From NCBI RefSeq assembly GCF_025755255.1, contig NZ_JALIEB010000005.1, positions 203,237 through 267,236 of the forward strand: a stretch of 64,000 bases of DNA, written 5' to 3'. Positions 26,376-35,128 of the stretch are shown piece by piece. The translations under genes and the position numbers were made by a program. How positions within the stretch are numbered: position 1 is the stretch's first letter; each line of letters starts with the position of its first letter. The notes under the pieces were generated by a model that was not told the origin of the DNA, ran no database searches, and saw nothing but the letters and a program-made list of their open reading frames with translations. Source of the stretch: Roseobacter sinensis. Its GTDB lineage: Bacteria; Pseudomonadota; Alphaproteobacteria; Rhodobacterales; Rhodobacteraceae.

Positions 26376-26437
26376 ACAGTCGCTGAACAACGGCCAGCAG
26401 ACAGGGGCTCTTTTTCGCCAGACGAGAAAGAGACCGC

Positions 26438-27214
26438 ATGGCCCGACAAGATCTCCTGACCCCGTTGCGCGCCGAGACGCCTTTGGTCCAGTGCATTACC
26501 AACTATGTCGCGATGAATGTCGCGGCCAATGTGGTGCTGGCTTCAGGGGCGTCGCCGGCGATGCTGCACGCAGCGGAGGAAACCGCCGAGTTCACGCCGA
26601 TCTGCGGCGCGCTCACGATCAATATCGGTACCCTCTCTCCGCCGTGGGCCAAGAGCATGTTGCTCGCCGCCGAAACGGCAAAGGCGCACAACATCCCTTG
26701 GGTGCTGGACCCGGTGGCGCATTTCGTGAGCGGATACCGCAGAGAGGTCGCCCAGAACCTCCTCGCCTTGCGTCCGACGATCCTGCGTGGAAACGCCTCG
26801 GAAATCCTGGCGCTTGGTGGTGAGGCCGGGTCAGGCAAAGGGGCAGACAGCGGCGATCCGGTCGAGGCGGCGGAAGGCGCCGCGCAATCCCTGGCGCAGA
26901 ACTATGGCTCTGTCGTCGTTGTCACCGGACCGGTTGATTTCGTCACCGATGGAGCGCAATCGCTGCGGCTGAGCGGCGGGTCCGAGATCATGCCGATGGT
27001 CACGGCACTGGGCTGTTCGCTGACAGCCTTGATGGGGGCCTACGCCGCGGTCGGCCCTGCGTTTGATGCGGCGTGGAGCGCCGCGGCGCACTTCAAGGTC
27101 GCAGGCAGCGCTGCTGCCGAGAAGGCGCAAGGCCCGGGCAGTTTCCAGACGCATTTTCTGGATGCGCTGGCGATGACGAAGCCGGGTGATCTCGGGGCCG
27201 TGGTGCGCGCATGA
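26438..27214 (+). CDS. thiM: Hydroxyethylthiazole kinase
   Basis: 258 aa ribokinase-like thiazole salvage kinase phosphorylating 4-methyl-5-(2-hydroxyethyl)thiazole with ATP. The family start PLVQCITNYVAMNVAANVVL is clear, followed by NIGTLSPPW, VLDPVAHFVSGYR and the Asn/Glu-containing RGNASEILAL. The anion-hole Cys is in TALGCSLTALMGAY. First gene after the TPP riboswitch; it overlaps thiE by four bases. Confidence 0.95.
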   Translation: MARQDLLTPLRAETPLVQCITNYVAMNVAANVVLASGASPAMLHAAEETAEFTPICGALTINIGTLSPPWAKSMLLAAETAKAHNIPWVLDPVAHFVSGYRREVAQNLLALRPTILRGNASEILALGGEAGSGKGADSGDPVEAAEGAAQSLAQNYGSVVVVTGPVDFVTDGAQSLRLSGGSEIMPMVTALGCSLTALMGAYAAVGPAFDAAWSAAAHFKVAGSAAAEKAQGPGSFQTHFLDALAMTKPGDLGAVVRA

Positions 27215-27831
27215 CACCTCTGCGTCAGTCTCTCCGCCTCTATCTCGTGACCGATCCGCATCTTTGCTGCGGGGTCGGCGTGATCGAAACCGTGCGCCAG
27301 GCGGTGGCGGGCGGGGTGAGCATGGTGCAGCTGCGCGACAAGGACGCGCGCCGGGAAGACCGCGTGGCATTGGCCCTCGCACTCAAGGAGGTGCTTCAGG
27401 GCAGCGGCGTGCCATTGCTCATCAACGATGACGTCGAGGCAGCGGTCGCGGCAGATGCAGACGGCGCCCATATCGGGCAGGACGACATGACGCCCGCGCG
27501 GGCTCGCGCGCGGCTTGGGCCCGGCAAGATCCTCGGATTGTCTTGCGAAACTGAACTGGCGGTCCGCGCGGTGCCGCCGGGTGTGGTGGACTACCTCGGG
27601 CTCGGCCCGGTGTTCGGCACCCGAACAAAGACGGATCACAAGGCGCCGATCGGTTTTGACGGCTTGGCGCAGCTGGTTGCCCTGTCACCTGTTCCCGCCG
27701 TGGCAATCGGCGGGTTGAAGGCCGACCACCAAAAGGCGGTCCGCGACAGCGGCGCCGATGGGTTGGCCGCCGTTTCTGCCATCTGCGGCCAGCCCGATGT
27801 CCGCGCCGCCGCCCGCGCCTTTTCCCGATAG
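27211..27831 (+). CDS. thiE: Thiamine-phosphate synthase
   Basis: 206 aa TIM barrel joining HMP-PP and thiazole phosphate to thiamine phosphate. Visible motifs are VQLRDKDARR, LLINDDVEAAVAADADGAHI, GQDDMTPARAR, the GLSC loop and YLGLGPVFGTRTKTDH, which contact the substrates and diphosphate. The ATG overlaps the thiM stop. With thiM and thiD it completes salvage of thiazole and pyrimidine moieties. Confidence 0.95.
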   Translation: MTPLRQSLRLYLVTDPHLCCGVGVIETVRQAVAGGVSMVQLRDKDARREDRVALALALKEVLQGSGVPLLINDDVEAAVAADADGAHIGQDDMTPARARARLGPGKILGLSCETELAVRAVPPGVVDYLGLGPVFGTRTKTDHKAPIGFDGLAQLVALSPVPAVAIGGLKADHQKAVRDSGADGLAAVSAICGQPDVRAAARAFSR

Positions 27832-27841
27832 GAGAGCGATC

Positions 27842-28660
27842 ATGATACCCAACGTGCTGAGCATCGCCGGGTCCGACCCCTCAGGTGGGGCGGGCATCCA
27901 GGCCGATCTCAAGGCGATCTCGGCCAATGGCGCCTTTGCTATGGCAGCAATCACCGCGCTGACCGCGCAGAATACACAAGGCGTACAGGGCATTCACCTC
28001 GTACCGCCGGCCTTCGTTCAAGCCCAGATCGAAGCGATCTTCGAAGACATACGCGTCGATGCGGTCAAGATCGGCATGATCGCGACGGCCGAAATTGCCG
28101 AGACCGTCGCCCTGTGCTTGCAGGGCTGCGATGCGCCGATTGTGCTGGACCCGGTGATGATCGCAAAAGGCGGCGCGCCGCTGTTGCAGCCTGATGCCGT
28201 GGCCGTGGTGCGGGACAGGCTGCTGCCACTGGCCACGCTCGTGACCCCCAACCTTCCCGAGGCGGCGCACCTTTTGGGCACTCAGACCGCCACAACCCGA
28301 GCTAAGATGGAGGCGCAAGGCCGCGCGCTTGTCGAACGCGGCTGCCACGCTGTCCTGATGAAGGGCGGGCATCTGACAGAAGGCGCGAGTCCGGATTGCC
28401 TGGTGACGCAGGACGACCTGCGGTGGTTCGAAAGCAAAAGGACCGACACCCGAAATACGCATGGGACAGGCTGCACGGTGTCGGCTGCGCTTGCCGCGCA
28501 ACTGGCGGCGGGTCGGGACATCTCTACCGCCGTCGCGGCGGCCAAGGCCTACATCGCACAGGCTATTGCGCATGCCGATGCGCTGACGGTCGGGTCCGGC
28601 CATGGACCCACGCATCATTTTGCCGCCACCTGCGCCCCTATTCAGGACATCTCATCATGA
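27842..28660 (+). CDS. thiD: Hydroxymethylpyrimidine/phosphomethylpyrimidine kinase
   Basis: 272 aa ribokinase-fold enzyme phosphorylating HMP and HMP-P. Family motifs are SIAGSDPSGGAGIQADLKAI at the N-terminus, VKIGMIAT, VLDPVMIAKGG, TPNLPEAAHLLG and the C-terminal anion hole NTHGTGCTVSAALAA. The ATG at 27842 has TAGGAGAG upstream. Its stop overlaps the start of the thiY-like gene. Confidence 0.95.
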   Translation: MIPNVLSIAGSDPSGGAGIQADLKAISANGAFAMAAITALTAQNTQGVQGIHLVPPAFVQAQIEAIFEDIRVDAVKIGMIATAEIAETVALCLQGCDAPIVLDPVMIAKGGAPLLQPDAVAVVRDRLLPLATLVTPNLPEAAHLLGTQTATTRAKMEAQGRALVERGCHAVLMKGGHLTEGASPDCLVTQDDLRWFESKRTDTRNTHGTGCTVSAALAAQLAAGRDISTAVAAAKAYIAQAIAHADALTVGSGHGPTHHFAATCAPIQDISS

Positions 28661-29595
28661 CAGCAAATCTCTCCGCCGTCGTCTTTTCGTTCTGCACCGG
28701 CCCGCTGTGGGCACAGGACCAGATGACGCTGCTGCTGGACTGGTTCGACAACCCAGACCACGGGCCGGCGATCATAGCGCAGGAAAGGGGGTACGTCGCC
28801 ATTCTCGATCTTGAGGCCGAGATCATCGCACCCGCTGATCCGTCGCCGCACCTGCGGCTGGTCGCGGCGGATCGGGCGGACCTCGCGGTCTCCCAACAGC
28901 CGGCGCTGCGTCTGCAGATCCTCGAAGGCCTGCCTCGGAAACGCATCGGCACGCTGACCGCCACACCCCTGAAGTGTCTACTGGTCGTCGAGGACGGCCC
29001 CATAGAAACACCAGCTGATCTGTGCGGCCGCAGGATCGGCGTTTCGGCGGGCGGCGTGGAAGAGGCGGTGCTTGGCCGGCTGCGCGAGACCCACGGCGTC
29101 CGCACGGATGAGGTCGAACGGATCAACGTGAACGTCTCGCTCTCGCCCGCACTCATGTCCGGTCAGGTTGATCGGGTGATCGGCGCCTGTTGCAACGTCG
29201 AGCTGAACCAGATGGACATCGAAGATGTGCCGGGTCGGTGCTTCTATGTCGAGGAAGAGGGGCTGCCGGCCTACGACGGGTTGATCTATATGGCCAATCC
29301 GCTGACGATGGATCCGGACAGGCTCCGCCGCTTTCTCGCCGCGACAGAACGCGCCATCCAGGACATCATCAGTCATTCGCAAGACAGTGGGGAGATTTTC
29401 GCCCGCTTGGCGCCCGAGATGCGGGATGACTTGAACCGCCGTGCGTGCGGCGACACGAGCCCGCGCCTTGCCTTGTGTCCTGCCGCGATGGGCGCGGGCC
29501 GCTCCGCGCGTTTCGAGGTCATTCTGCGCGAAGCGGGCCTGATCCCCGACTCAAACCCGGTGTCCGACATTGCCATCGATGTGACGGCCCCATGA
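28657..29595 (+). CDS. thiY: Periplasmic thiamine-pyrimidine precursor-binding protein (ThiY/NMT1-like)
   Basis: 312 aa. A signal peptide ends near residue 19 (GPLWA-Q), followed by MTLLLDWFDNPDHGPAIIAQ, the NMT1/THI5-like opening; in ThiY it lines the formylaminopyrimidine pocket. GVEEAVLGRLRETHG and GRCFYVEEEGLPAYDGLI further support the family. The gene is intact and overlaps thiD and tenA by four bases each. Its partner ATPase and permease genes downstream are decayed, so the protein may be orphaned or served by another transporter. Confidence 0.88.
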   Translation: MTANLSAVVFSFCTGPLWAQDQMTLLLDWFDNPDHGPAIIAQERGYVAILDLEAEIIAPADPSPHLRLVAADRADLAVSQQPALRLQILEGLPRKRIGTLTATPLKCLLVVEDGPIETPADLCGRRIGVSAGGVEEAVLGRLRETHGVRTDEVERINVNVSLSPALMSGQVDRVIGACCNVELNQMDIEDVPGRCFYVEEEGLPAYDGLIYMANPLTMDPDRLRRFLAATERAIQDIISHSQDSGEIFARLAPEMRDDLNRRACGDTSPRLALCPAAMGAGRSARFEVILREAGLIPDSNPVSDIAIDVTAP

Positions 29596-30278
29596 GCGGT
29601 CTAGAGTACGGCAGCACCTTTGCGCTCTGGCGCGACGGAAGCCAGGCCGAATGGCGGGCCTTTGTGCATCACCCCTTTGTCGAGGGTCTGTCCGACGGGA
29701 CCTTGCCGCGCGCCGCCTTCCTTCACTATCTTGTGCAGGACTACGTGTTTCTTGTTCACTTCTCGCGGGCCTGGTCGCTTGGCGTCGTGAAGGCTGAAAC
29801 GCTGGACGAGATGAAGGTCTGCGCCGGCACGGTGGACGCGCTGGTCAACCACGAGATGGCGCTGCACGTCGAGACCTGTGCCGCAGAGGGGATTGGCGAG
29901 GCCGCGCTCTTCGAGGCGCCTGAAGCCTTCGAGACCCTGGCCTACACGCGATATGTCATGGATGCGGGCCTGCAGGGCGATTTTCTCGATCTGATGGCGG
30001 CGCTCGCGCCCTGCTGTTTCGGGTACGGCGAGATCGGCGCGCGCTTGGCGCGGGAGGCTCCGACCGACGCGCCCTATCGCACTTGGATCGATACCTACAA
30101 CGGCGCAGCATATCAGGACGCGATGATCCGGGTCGGCGAGATGATCGATGCAGCCCTCGCCCGGCGGCTGGGGCCGGAGCCCGCACACGCCCCGCGCTGG
30201 CCCTATCTGCAACAGCGCTTTGCCACGGCGACGCGGCTGGAGACAGCCTTCTGGGACATGGGGCTGCGCGGCGGTTGA
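29592..30278 (+). CDS. tenA: TenA-family aminopyrimidine aminohydrolase (thiaminase II)
   Basis: 228 aa all-helical enzyme salvaging thiamine breakdown products by deaminating aminopyrimidines. Expected elements are present: FVHHPFVEGLSDGTLP, the FLHYLVQDYVFLVHFSRAW segment, NHEMALH and the catalytic Cys in LAPCCFGYGEIG. The ATG at 29592 overlaps the thiY stop. This is the last intact gene of the riboswitch-controlled operon. Confidence 0.93.
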   Translation: MSGLEYGSTFALWRDGSQAEWRAFVHHPFVEGLSDGTLPRAAFLHYLVQDYVFLVHFSRAWSLGVVKAETLDEMKVCAGTVDALVNHEMALHVETCAAEGIGEAALFEAPEAFETLAYTRYVMDAGLQGDFLDLMAALAPCCFGYGEIGARLAREAPTDAPYRTWIDTYNGAAYQDAMIRVGEMIDAALARRLGPEPAHAPRWPYLQQRFATATRLETAFWDMGLRGG

Positions 30279-30770
30279 GCGGCGACGCCCCGGGCCTTCA
30301 GGTTCGGGGTGGCTCGTTGTTGGACGGCGCGGCCGTGTTCGAACCTCTCGGGCTCACGCTGCGGGGAGGAGACGGGACCCGTCTTCTGGGACGCCCGGGT
30401 GTCGGCAAGACCACCCTGCGGTGCCTGATCGCCGGCCTGAATTGTGCCGGTGCAGGCCAGGGCATCGGATGGCCACCCGGTCGACCGGCGCGCGGCCTTC
30501 ATGGTGCAGTCGGATCTCCGACTGCCTTGGCTGAGCGTGTTGGAGAAAACACTGTCCTCAGTGCGCGGATGCGCGGGGAGGTGCCGGATCTGGTCCGCGC
30601 GCGGGATCTGCTCCGCAGGGTTCGCCTTTGCGATCATATGACCCGATAGTGCGCGCAGCGCTGGTCTCTTCCCGTGGCGGGTCCGCTGCGCGACGTCTCC
30701 GCTCTCCATGTCGTGGCCTGCCAGTCCGACGTGTTGGACTGTGCTATGGCCCTGGAAGGATCCGTCTTCG
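30275..30770 (+). pseudogene. thiZ: Decayed ABC ATPase gene of the HMP-precursor transporter (thiZ remnant)
   Basis: Begins at a TTG overlapping the tenA stop. Walker A (GRPGVGKT, 30389-30412) is readable, then the frame shifts: the Q-loop segment MVQSDLRLPWLSVLE appears at 30501 in another frame, and the first frame resumes with ARMRGEVPDLVRARDLLRRV. Signature, Walker B and H-loop are missing. Only a C-terminal remnant is left (ACQSDVLDCAMALEG, about 30716-30760). So there are at least two frameshifts and an internal deletion of roughly 100 codons or more. Cannot encode a working ATPase. Confidence 0.85.
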
Positions 30771-31477
30771 CTGCGCGTTCGGGGCCGCAGCGATCAGTCT
30801 TCTGCTGTGGCAGGCCATGGTCTGGGTGACCGGTGTTCCACATTTCCTTCTGCCGTCGCCTGTAGTTGTGGCCTCTGCCATGTCGCAAAACCGGCTTTTG
30901 CTGCTTGAGCATGCGGGTATCACGCTGACTGAGGTCACGCTTAGGGGGGTAAGCCTCGGTGCGCTCACTGCCGTAGCGCTTGCATTTTGGCCTGTCTGCA
31001 GCGGCTGATGATCCCGTTTCTGGTGCTGACGCAGGCTATGCCCGTCTTCGCCCTGGCCCCAATCCTGACGCTCTGGTTCGGGTAGGGCATCCCTTCAAAA
31101 GTGGTGGTGGCTGCGCTGATCATCCTCTTTCCGGTCGTCCGGGCGTTCCAAGACGGTCTGATGCGCGTGCCGAGGGGCATGCTCGATCTGGCCCGACCGA
31201 TGGGGAGCATCGAGGCGCCGGATTGTGTGGCGGATCCGGGTGCCGCACGCCATGCCATCACTTGGAACGGGCTGAAACGTACGGCGTCCATGCGCCCATT
31301 GGCCCGGTGATTGGTGAGTGGGTCGCAGCATCGCGCGGATTTGGCTATTTGATGCCGCTGGCCAATGGTCGCGCCAAGGCGTACCTGATGTTCGCCGGCC
31401 TGATCGTGCTGGCGCTCCGGACCATCGCGCTGCATGCTGTCGTGCCAGAGTGGTCGAGATATCTTGAGGACAGATGA
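30771..31477 (+). pseudogene. thiX: Decayed ABC permease gene of the HMP-precursor transporter (thiX remnant)
   Basis: Permease sequence is spread over three frames: VWVTGVPHFLLPSPVVVASA then HAGITLTEVTLRG in one; MIPFLVLTQAMPVFALAPIL with an in-frame TAG at 31083-31085 and VVVAALIILFPVVRAFQDGL in the second; and APIGPVIGEWVAASRGFGYL with LANGRAKAYLMFAGL in the third. The order and motifs are those of ThiX-type SsuC-family permeases. Multiple frameshifts and the stop rule out function. Confidence 0.87.
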
Positions 31478-31678
31478 CCGCAGCCCTGCTGCGGCAGTGG
31501 TCATGCCGGTAACGGTCCGGCTCTTCTGTTGACGCGCCGGTTCGAAGCTAAAGTGCGCCCATTGCGACGCTGAGGGCAGGTTCGAGCGGCCCTCTCCCGG
31601 CTCGGTCGGCCATACGCAGATTTGAGGGAAACGCGGCCCGGCGATCTGATATGTGTCACAGCAACGCCGCACGTGAGA

Positions 31679-32251
31679 TCACCCGAGCGTGGCCAGGTAT
31701 TGCTCGGCCATCTGGTTGCGCAAGTCTGCCAACTCGCCACTGTCTTCCAGCGGTTTCAGGACAGCATCGATGACCGGAACGATGTCCTTTTTCGATACAT
31801 GGACATCGTGATAGAGGGGCTGTGTGTTCAGCACGGGCTCAAGCGCCTCGATACTGTCCATATTCAGCGTACGGAGCGCGGCAAGCCCGTCCATACCGCT
31901 CGAGACGGCAACGTCTGCGCGCCCGGCATCGACCATCTTGAAAGGAGAGGTCGTCTTGTTCACCTCTTCGACCCTCGGCGCGCCTTGCGTGATCGCGCGC
32001 GTATGCAGGATGCCGCGCACAATCACGTTCGAATACTGCTTCAGATCGTCCTGCTGCGTGACTTTGACACCAGAGCCTTTCTTGGCAAAGGCCACTGTGG
32101 TCAGCGTGGTCAAGGGGGCCGGAACCCGGATCAGGCAGCGCACATTCTCCCCCAGCGCGAATACGCGGACCACCTCGCCGTCCTCCTGCCCGGCAGAGGC
32201 GAGTTGCAGGGCCTGCTTGCCCGCCTCATGTCCGGCGACCAAGAATTTCAT
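31679..32251 (-). pseudogene. 5'-truncated periplasmic substrate-binding protein gene
   Basis: About 175 C-terminal residues of a bacterial extracellular solute-binding (SBP_bac_3-like) protein, from [20 protein letters not shown] to the stop, including [15 protein letters not shown] and [20 protein letters not shown]. The usual N-terminal lobe and signal peptide are missing: the frame opens abruptly at the junction with the chemoreceptor gene on the other strand. A 190-aa product could be initiated but would lack half the fold. Confidence 0.75.
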
Positions 32252-33587
32252 CTGATGTATGAAGGAGACTCCTGGCAGCCCGCGTGGGACCGTGCCCTTG
32301 CTGATCTGGAGAGCGAGACTGCCGCTTCAGCGACGATGGTGTCGGGCTCGCTCTTGGTTTCCCGGACGGCCCTCTACCACGTGGATGGGACACAAATCGG
32401 TACTCTGTTCACCGGGTTTTCCACCGAGGCCATCCAGCAGTCGATCCGAGACACCAACTTGATGGCTGGGGGCCTCGGAATAATGGCATTACTGGGCTTC
32501 GCGACCATATCCTATTTCATCGCGCTCTCGGTGACGCAGCCGCTCAAACGTTTTGTCGACAACATCAACCAACTGCAAAACGGCGAGACGGACATCGACG
32601 AAGCACCGTCGCACCGCGCAGATGAAATCGGTCTCCTGGGTAAGGCCTTGCTCGCGTTTCGAGACGCGACGGTCGAAACCAAACGGCTTGAGCGTGAGAC
32701 CGCTGAGCGCGACAAGGCCGAACAAGCTGCGGAGTTACACCGCCTCAAGGAGCAGCGCGAGCGCGACCAACTTGAACAGAAGCGCGCCAAAGAACTGGAA
32801 GAGACCGCAGCGGCCATCGACGAGTTGGCGAGTTCGGCCAGATCGGCTGCTGAAGGGGCGGATCAGGCTGCCGATATGTCGACCAATGCGCAAACGGGTG
32901 TGGAGGTCGCAAAGCAGGGGGTCAGCGCCATGGAACTCATGCAGAATTCCTCGAATGAGATTTCAAAGATCACATCTGTCATCGATGATATCGCGTTCCA
33001 GACCAATCTTCTTGCGCTGAATGCTGGTGTCGAAGCCGCACGCGCGGGCGGGGCCGGTCGGGGGGGGTGCCGTGGTCGCGACTGAGGTCCGAACGCTCGC
33101 TCAAGGGTCGTCCGAGGCCGCGCGGGAGATCAGCACACTGATCTCGACATCCGTGAACCAGGTGAATGAAGGCGTCCAACTCGTCGACCAGACTGGCCCG
33201 GCGCTTGAAAAAATCCGGCAAGCCGTTGAGCAGATATCATCCCGGATTTCAACGATCGCGGCATCTGCGAAGGAGCAGTCTTCTGCTCTGGGCGAGATCA
33301 ATACGGCCGTGAACAGCTTGGACGGCGTCACCCAGCAGAACGCGGCCATGTTTGAAGAAACCACCGCAGCAAGCCACGCGTTGACATCCGACGCAGAGGC
33401 GCCTGCAAAGACGGTATCTCATTTCAAACTGGACAACATCCATCACGCCTCGCCTTCGAAAGAGCCCAGAAAACCGTCCGTAGCAGGTGCCATCCGGAAA
33501 GCACCGAGAGCGCCATCCCTGGCGGGCAACGTCGCTTTGAAAACGGAAGACGCGGCACCGCAACAAGGGGGTTGGGAAGACTTCTAG
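32252..33587 (+). pseudogene. Truncated and frameshifted methyl-accepting chemotaxis protein gene
   Basis: The remaining part encodes the end of a periplasmic sensor region, one TM ([20 protein letters not shown]), a HAMP domain ([19 protein letters not shown]), coiled coil and the signalling tip ([20 protein letters not shown]). An 8-G run ending at 33067 puts the rest out of frame. Removing one G restores [20 protein letters not shown] and continues to 33587, ending in GGWEDF, a CheR-docking-like pentapeptide. No start codon, TM1 or first half of the sensor is found upstream, because the antisense SBP remnant begins there. Confidence 0.82.
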
Positions 33588-35128
33588 GTGTCGCTGTCTG
33601 GCGAAACTTGCTACCGACTGCCAAAGGGTCTCGTGCCTGCACCGCGGACATATCCGCCTGTTGGCAGGCACCAATATCGCCTCCGTGGGGCCGAAAATCC
33701 TTTGTAGTGAGACAGCTTGAGATACGCGTACGGGCTCCGTGCCGATCGGGTGCTTCGGAATAGCAGGGCGCAGATGTAGCGCAATCGGTCCGGCCGGATC
33801 GCCCTTTCTTCAACGTCGGCATCCGTTTCGTAAGGTGCGGGACGTCAAGCGCCTTATTGATCCAGAACCCGACGACCGAAAGTCAAGACATAGCCATTAC
33901 CAAACACATCGACCTGCAGGGTTTGGTTGACGGTGAAGACCGTGCACGCACGCTCGAAACTCGACGGGACTTTGAGCGGTCCGGTATTTGGACCCAGGAG
34001 ATCTGAAGGCCATTTCCAGGCTTGTGTGCTCGTTCCAATAACCAAACGTATCGGACCGCTCAGAGACTGCGTTGAAGGCAACGTTCGGGAGATGATCCCC
34101 GAGTGCGCAACCTGCGCCACCAAAAGCTTGTCACAGCTCCGATTGCCAGCGATACATCGAGCACGTCAGCAAATTTGCGTTTGGGGTGAGTAGTGTGTCT
34201 GCGGCGGTGATGCTGCTGTTGTTGGCGTTGATCATCAGCGCGATTTTTTTCTCCCGGCACGCGAGCGTCAGGTTCGGTTTGTCGATGCTGTCGTGGTTTG
34301 AGAACTTACGCAATTGGTGAGTGGATCCATCAACGTGCGACGGACGCTGCCCCGGCCATACCATGATCAACGTCTTTGTCGGAAAGATCGCTCGAACGGG
34401 CATTGGCCACTGCAGACCCGCTGGCCTTTTCTTCTCTGTTCGGGCGGAAATCACGACACGTCGCACTTTTCCCGGCTGTGCTGTCCGTGAGCGCAATGGC
34501 AGCGTCACAGGGCCGCGCCAAGCTCGCTGTTTCAATCCTTTGGCATACTCAACCGTCGCGGTCATCTCCATCTGTCGGGCCTCATCTGGCATCGGACAGA
34601 CCACGCGGCGCAGCCGTTCAGCACCGAGATAAGTGGCGGAGCACCTTCCGTGCCCGGCTGGCGTTTGTCTTTCGTCGAAAGATGATCGGCTTGGCAACGT
34701 GAAATCGGCCGGAGCGCAGCCCGTTGCTGATCATCGCTGCCCATGTCTTTGCGCCGCCGCCGGTCACACTACTGCGGAGGTCGCTGGCCGTTATGGATAC
34801 CCCGAAGGTCAGGAGCATCTTTTGGTCACCGCTCAGGGGCCGTGGCGGTCCCCGGAGACGCCTCGTCTTTCGATGAATGAAAAGCCAAGCGGCGCCGCAT
34901 CTATTGGCCAGACCGCACAGCCTTCAGGCTCCGGCGGCGGTCAGAAGCCGGTGCGCGCCCACATCTGGTTCGACATGCGGGCACAGGCTGAGCCAGCAAG
35001 GGGGGGCGTCCCGCTGCGCCGCTTCATCGGTGCAGACCCCCAACGGGTGCGCGCGCGGCACTGCGTTTCCCCAGGAGTTGATCACGAGCGCTTTTCGCGG
35101 CGTTCTCGGGGGGCTGGTTCAAATTTGG
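33588..35128. other. 1.5 kb without a convincing gene
   Basis: Short frames on both strands, none with a recognised domain. The best-looking are a minus-strand fragment at about 33854-34060 (GPLKVPSSFERACTVFTVNQ; no good start) and a plus-strand 44-codon GTG frame at 34186-34320 with one hydrophobic helix (VMLLLLALIISAIFF). Codon use looks degraded. It adjoins the truncated chemoreceptor, so decayed DNA left by rearrangement is likely. Confidence 0.5.

Noticed and set aside
31622-32251. Plus-strand extension joining the chemoreceptor frame
   Set aside because: It is antisense to the SBP remnant and lacks a signal or TM1; the chemoreceptor similarity begins only near 32250.
34186-34320. 44-aa membrane peptide with GTG start
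   Set aside because: Only one hydrophobic stretch supports it; weak initiation site and it lies in decayed DNA.
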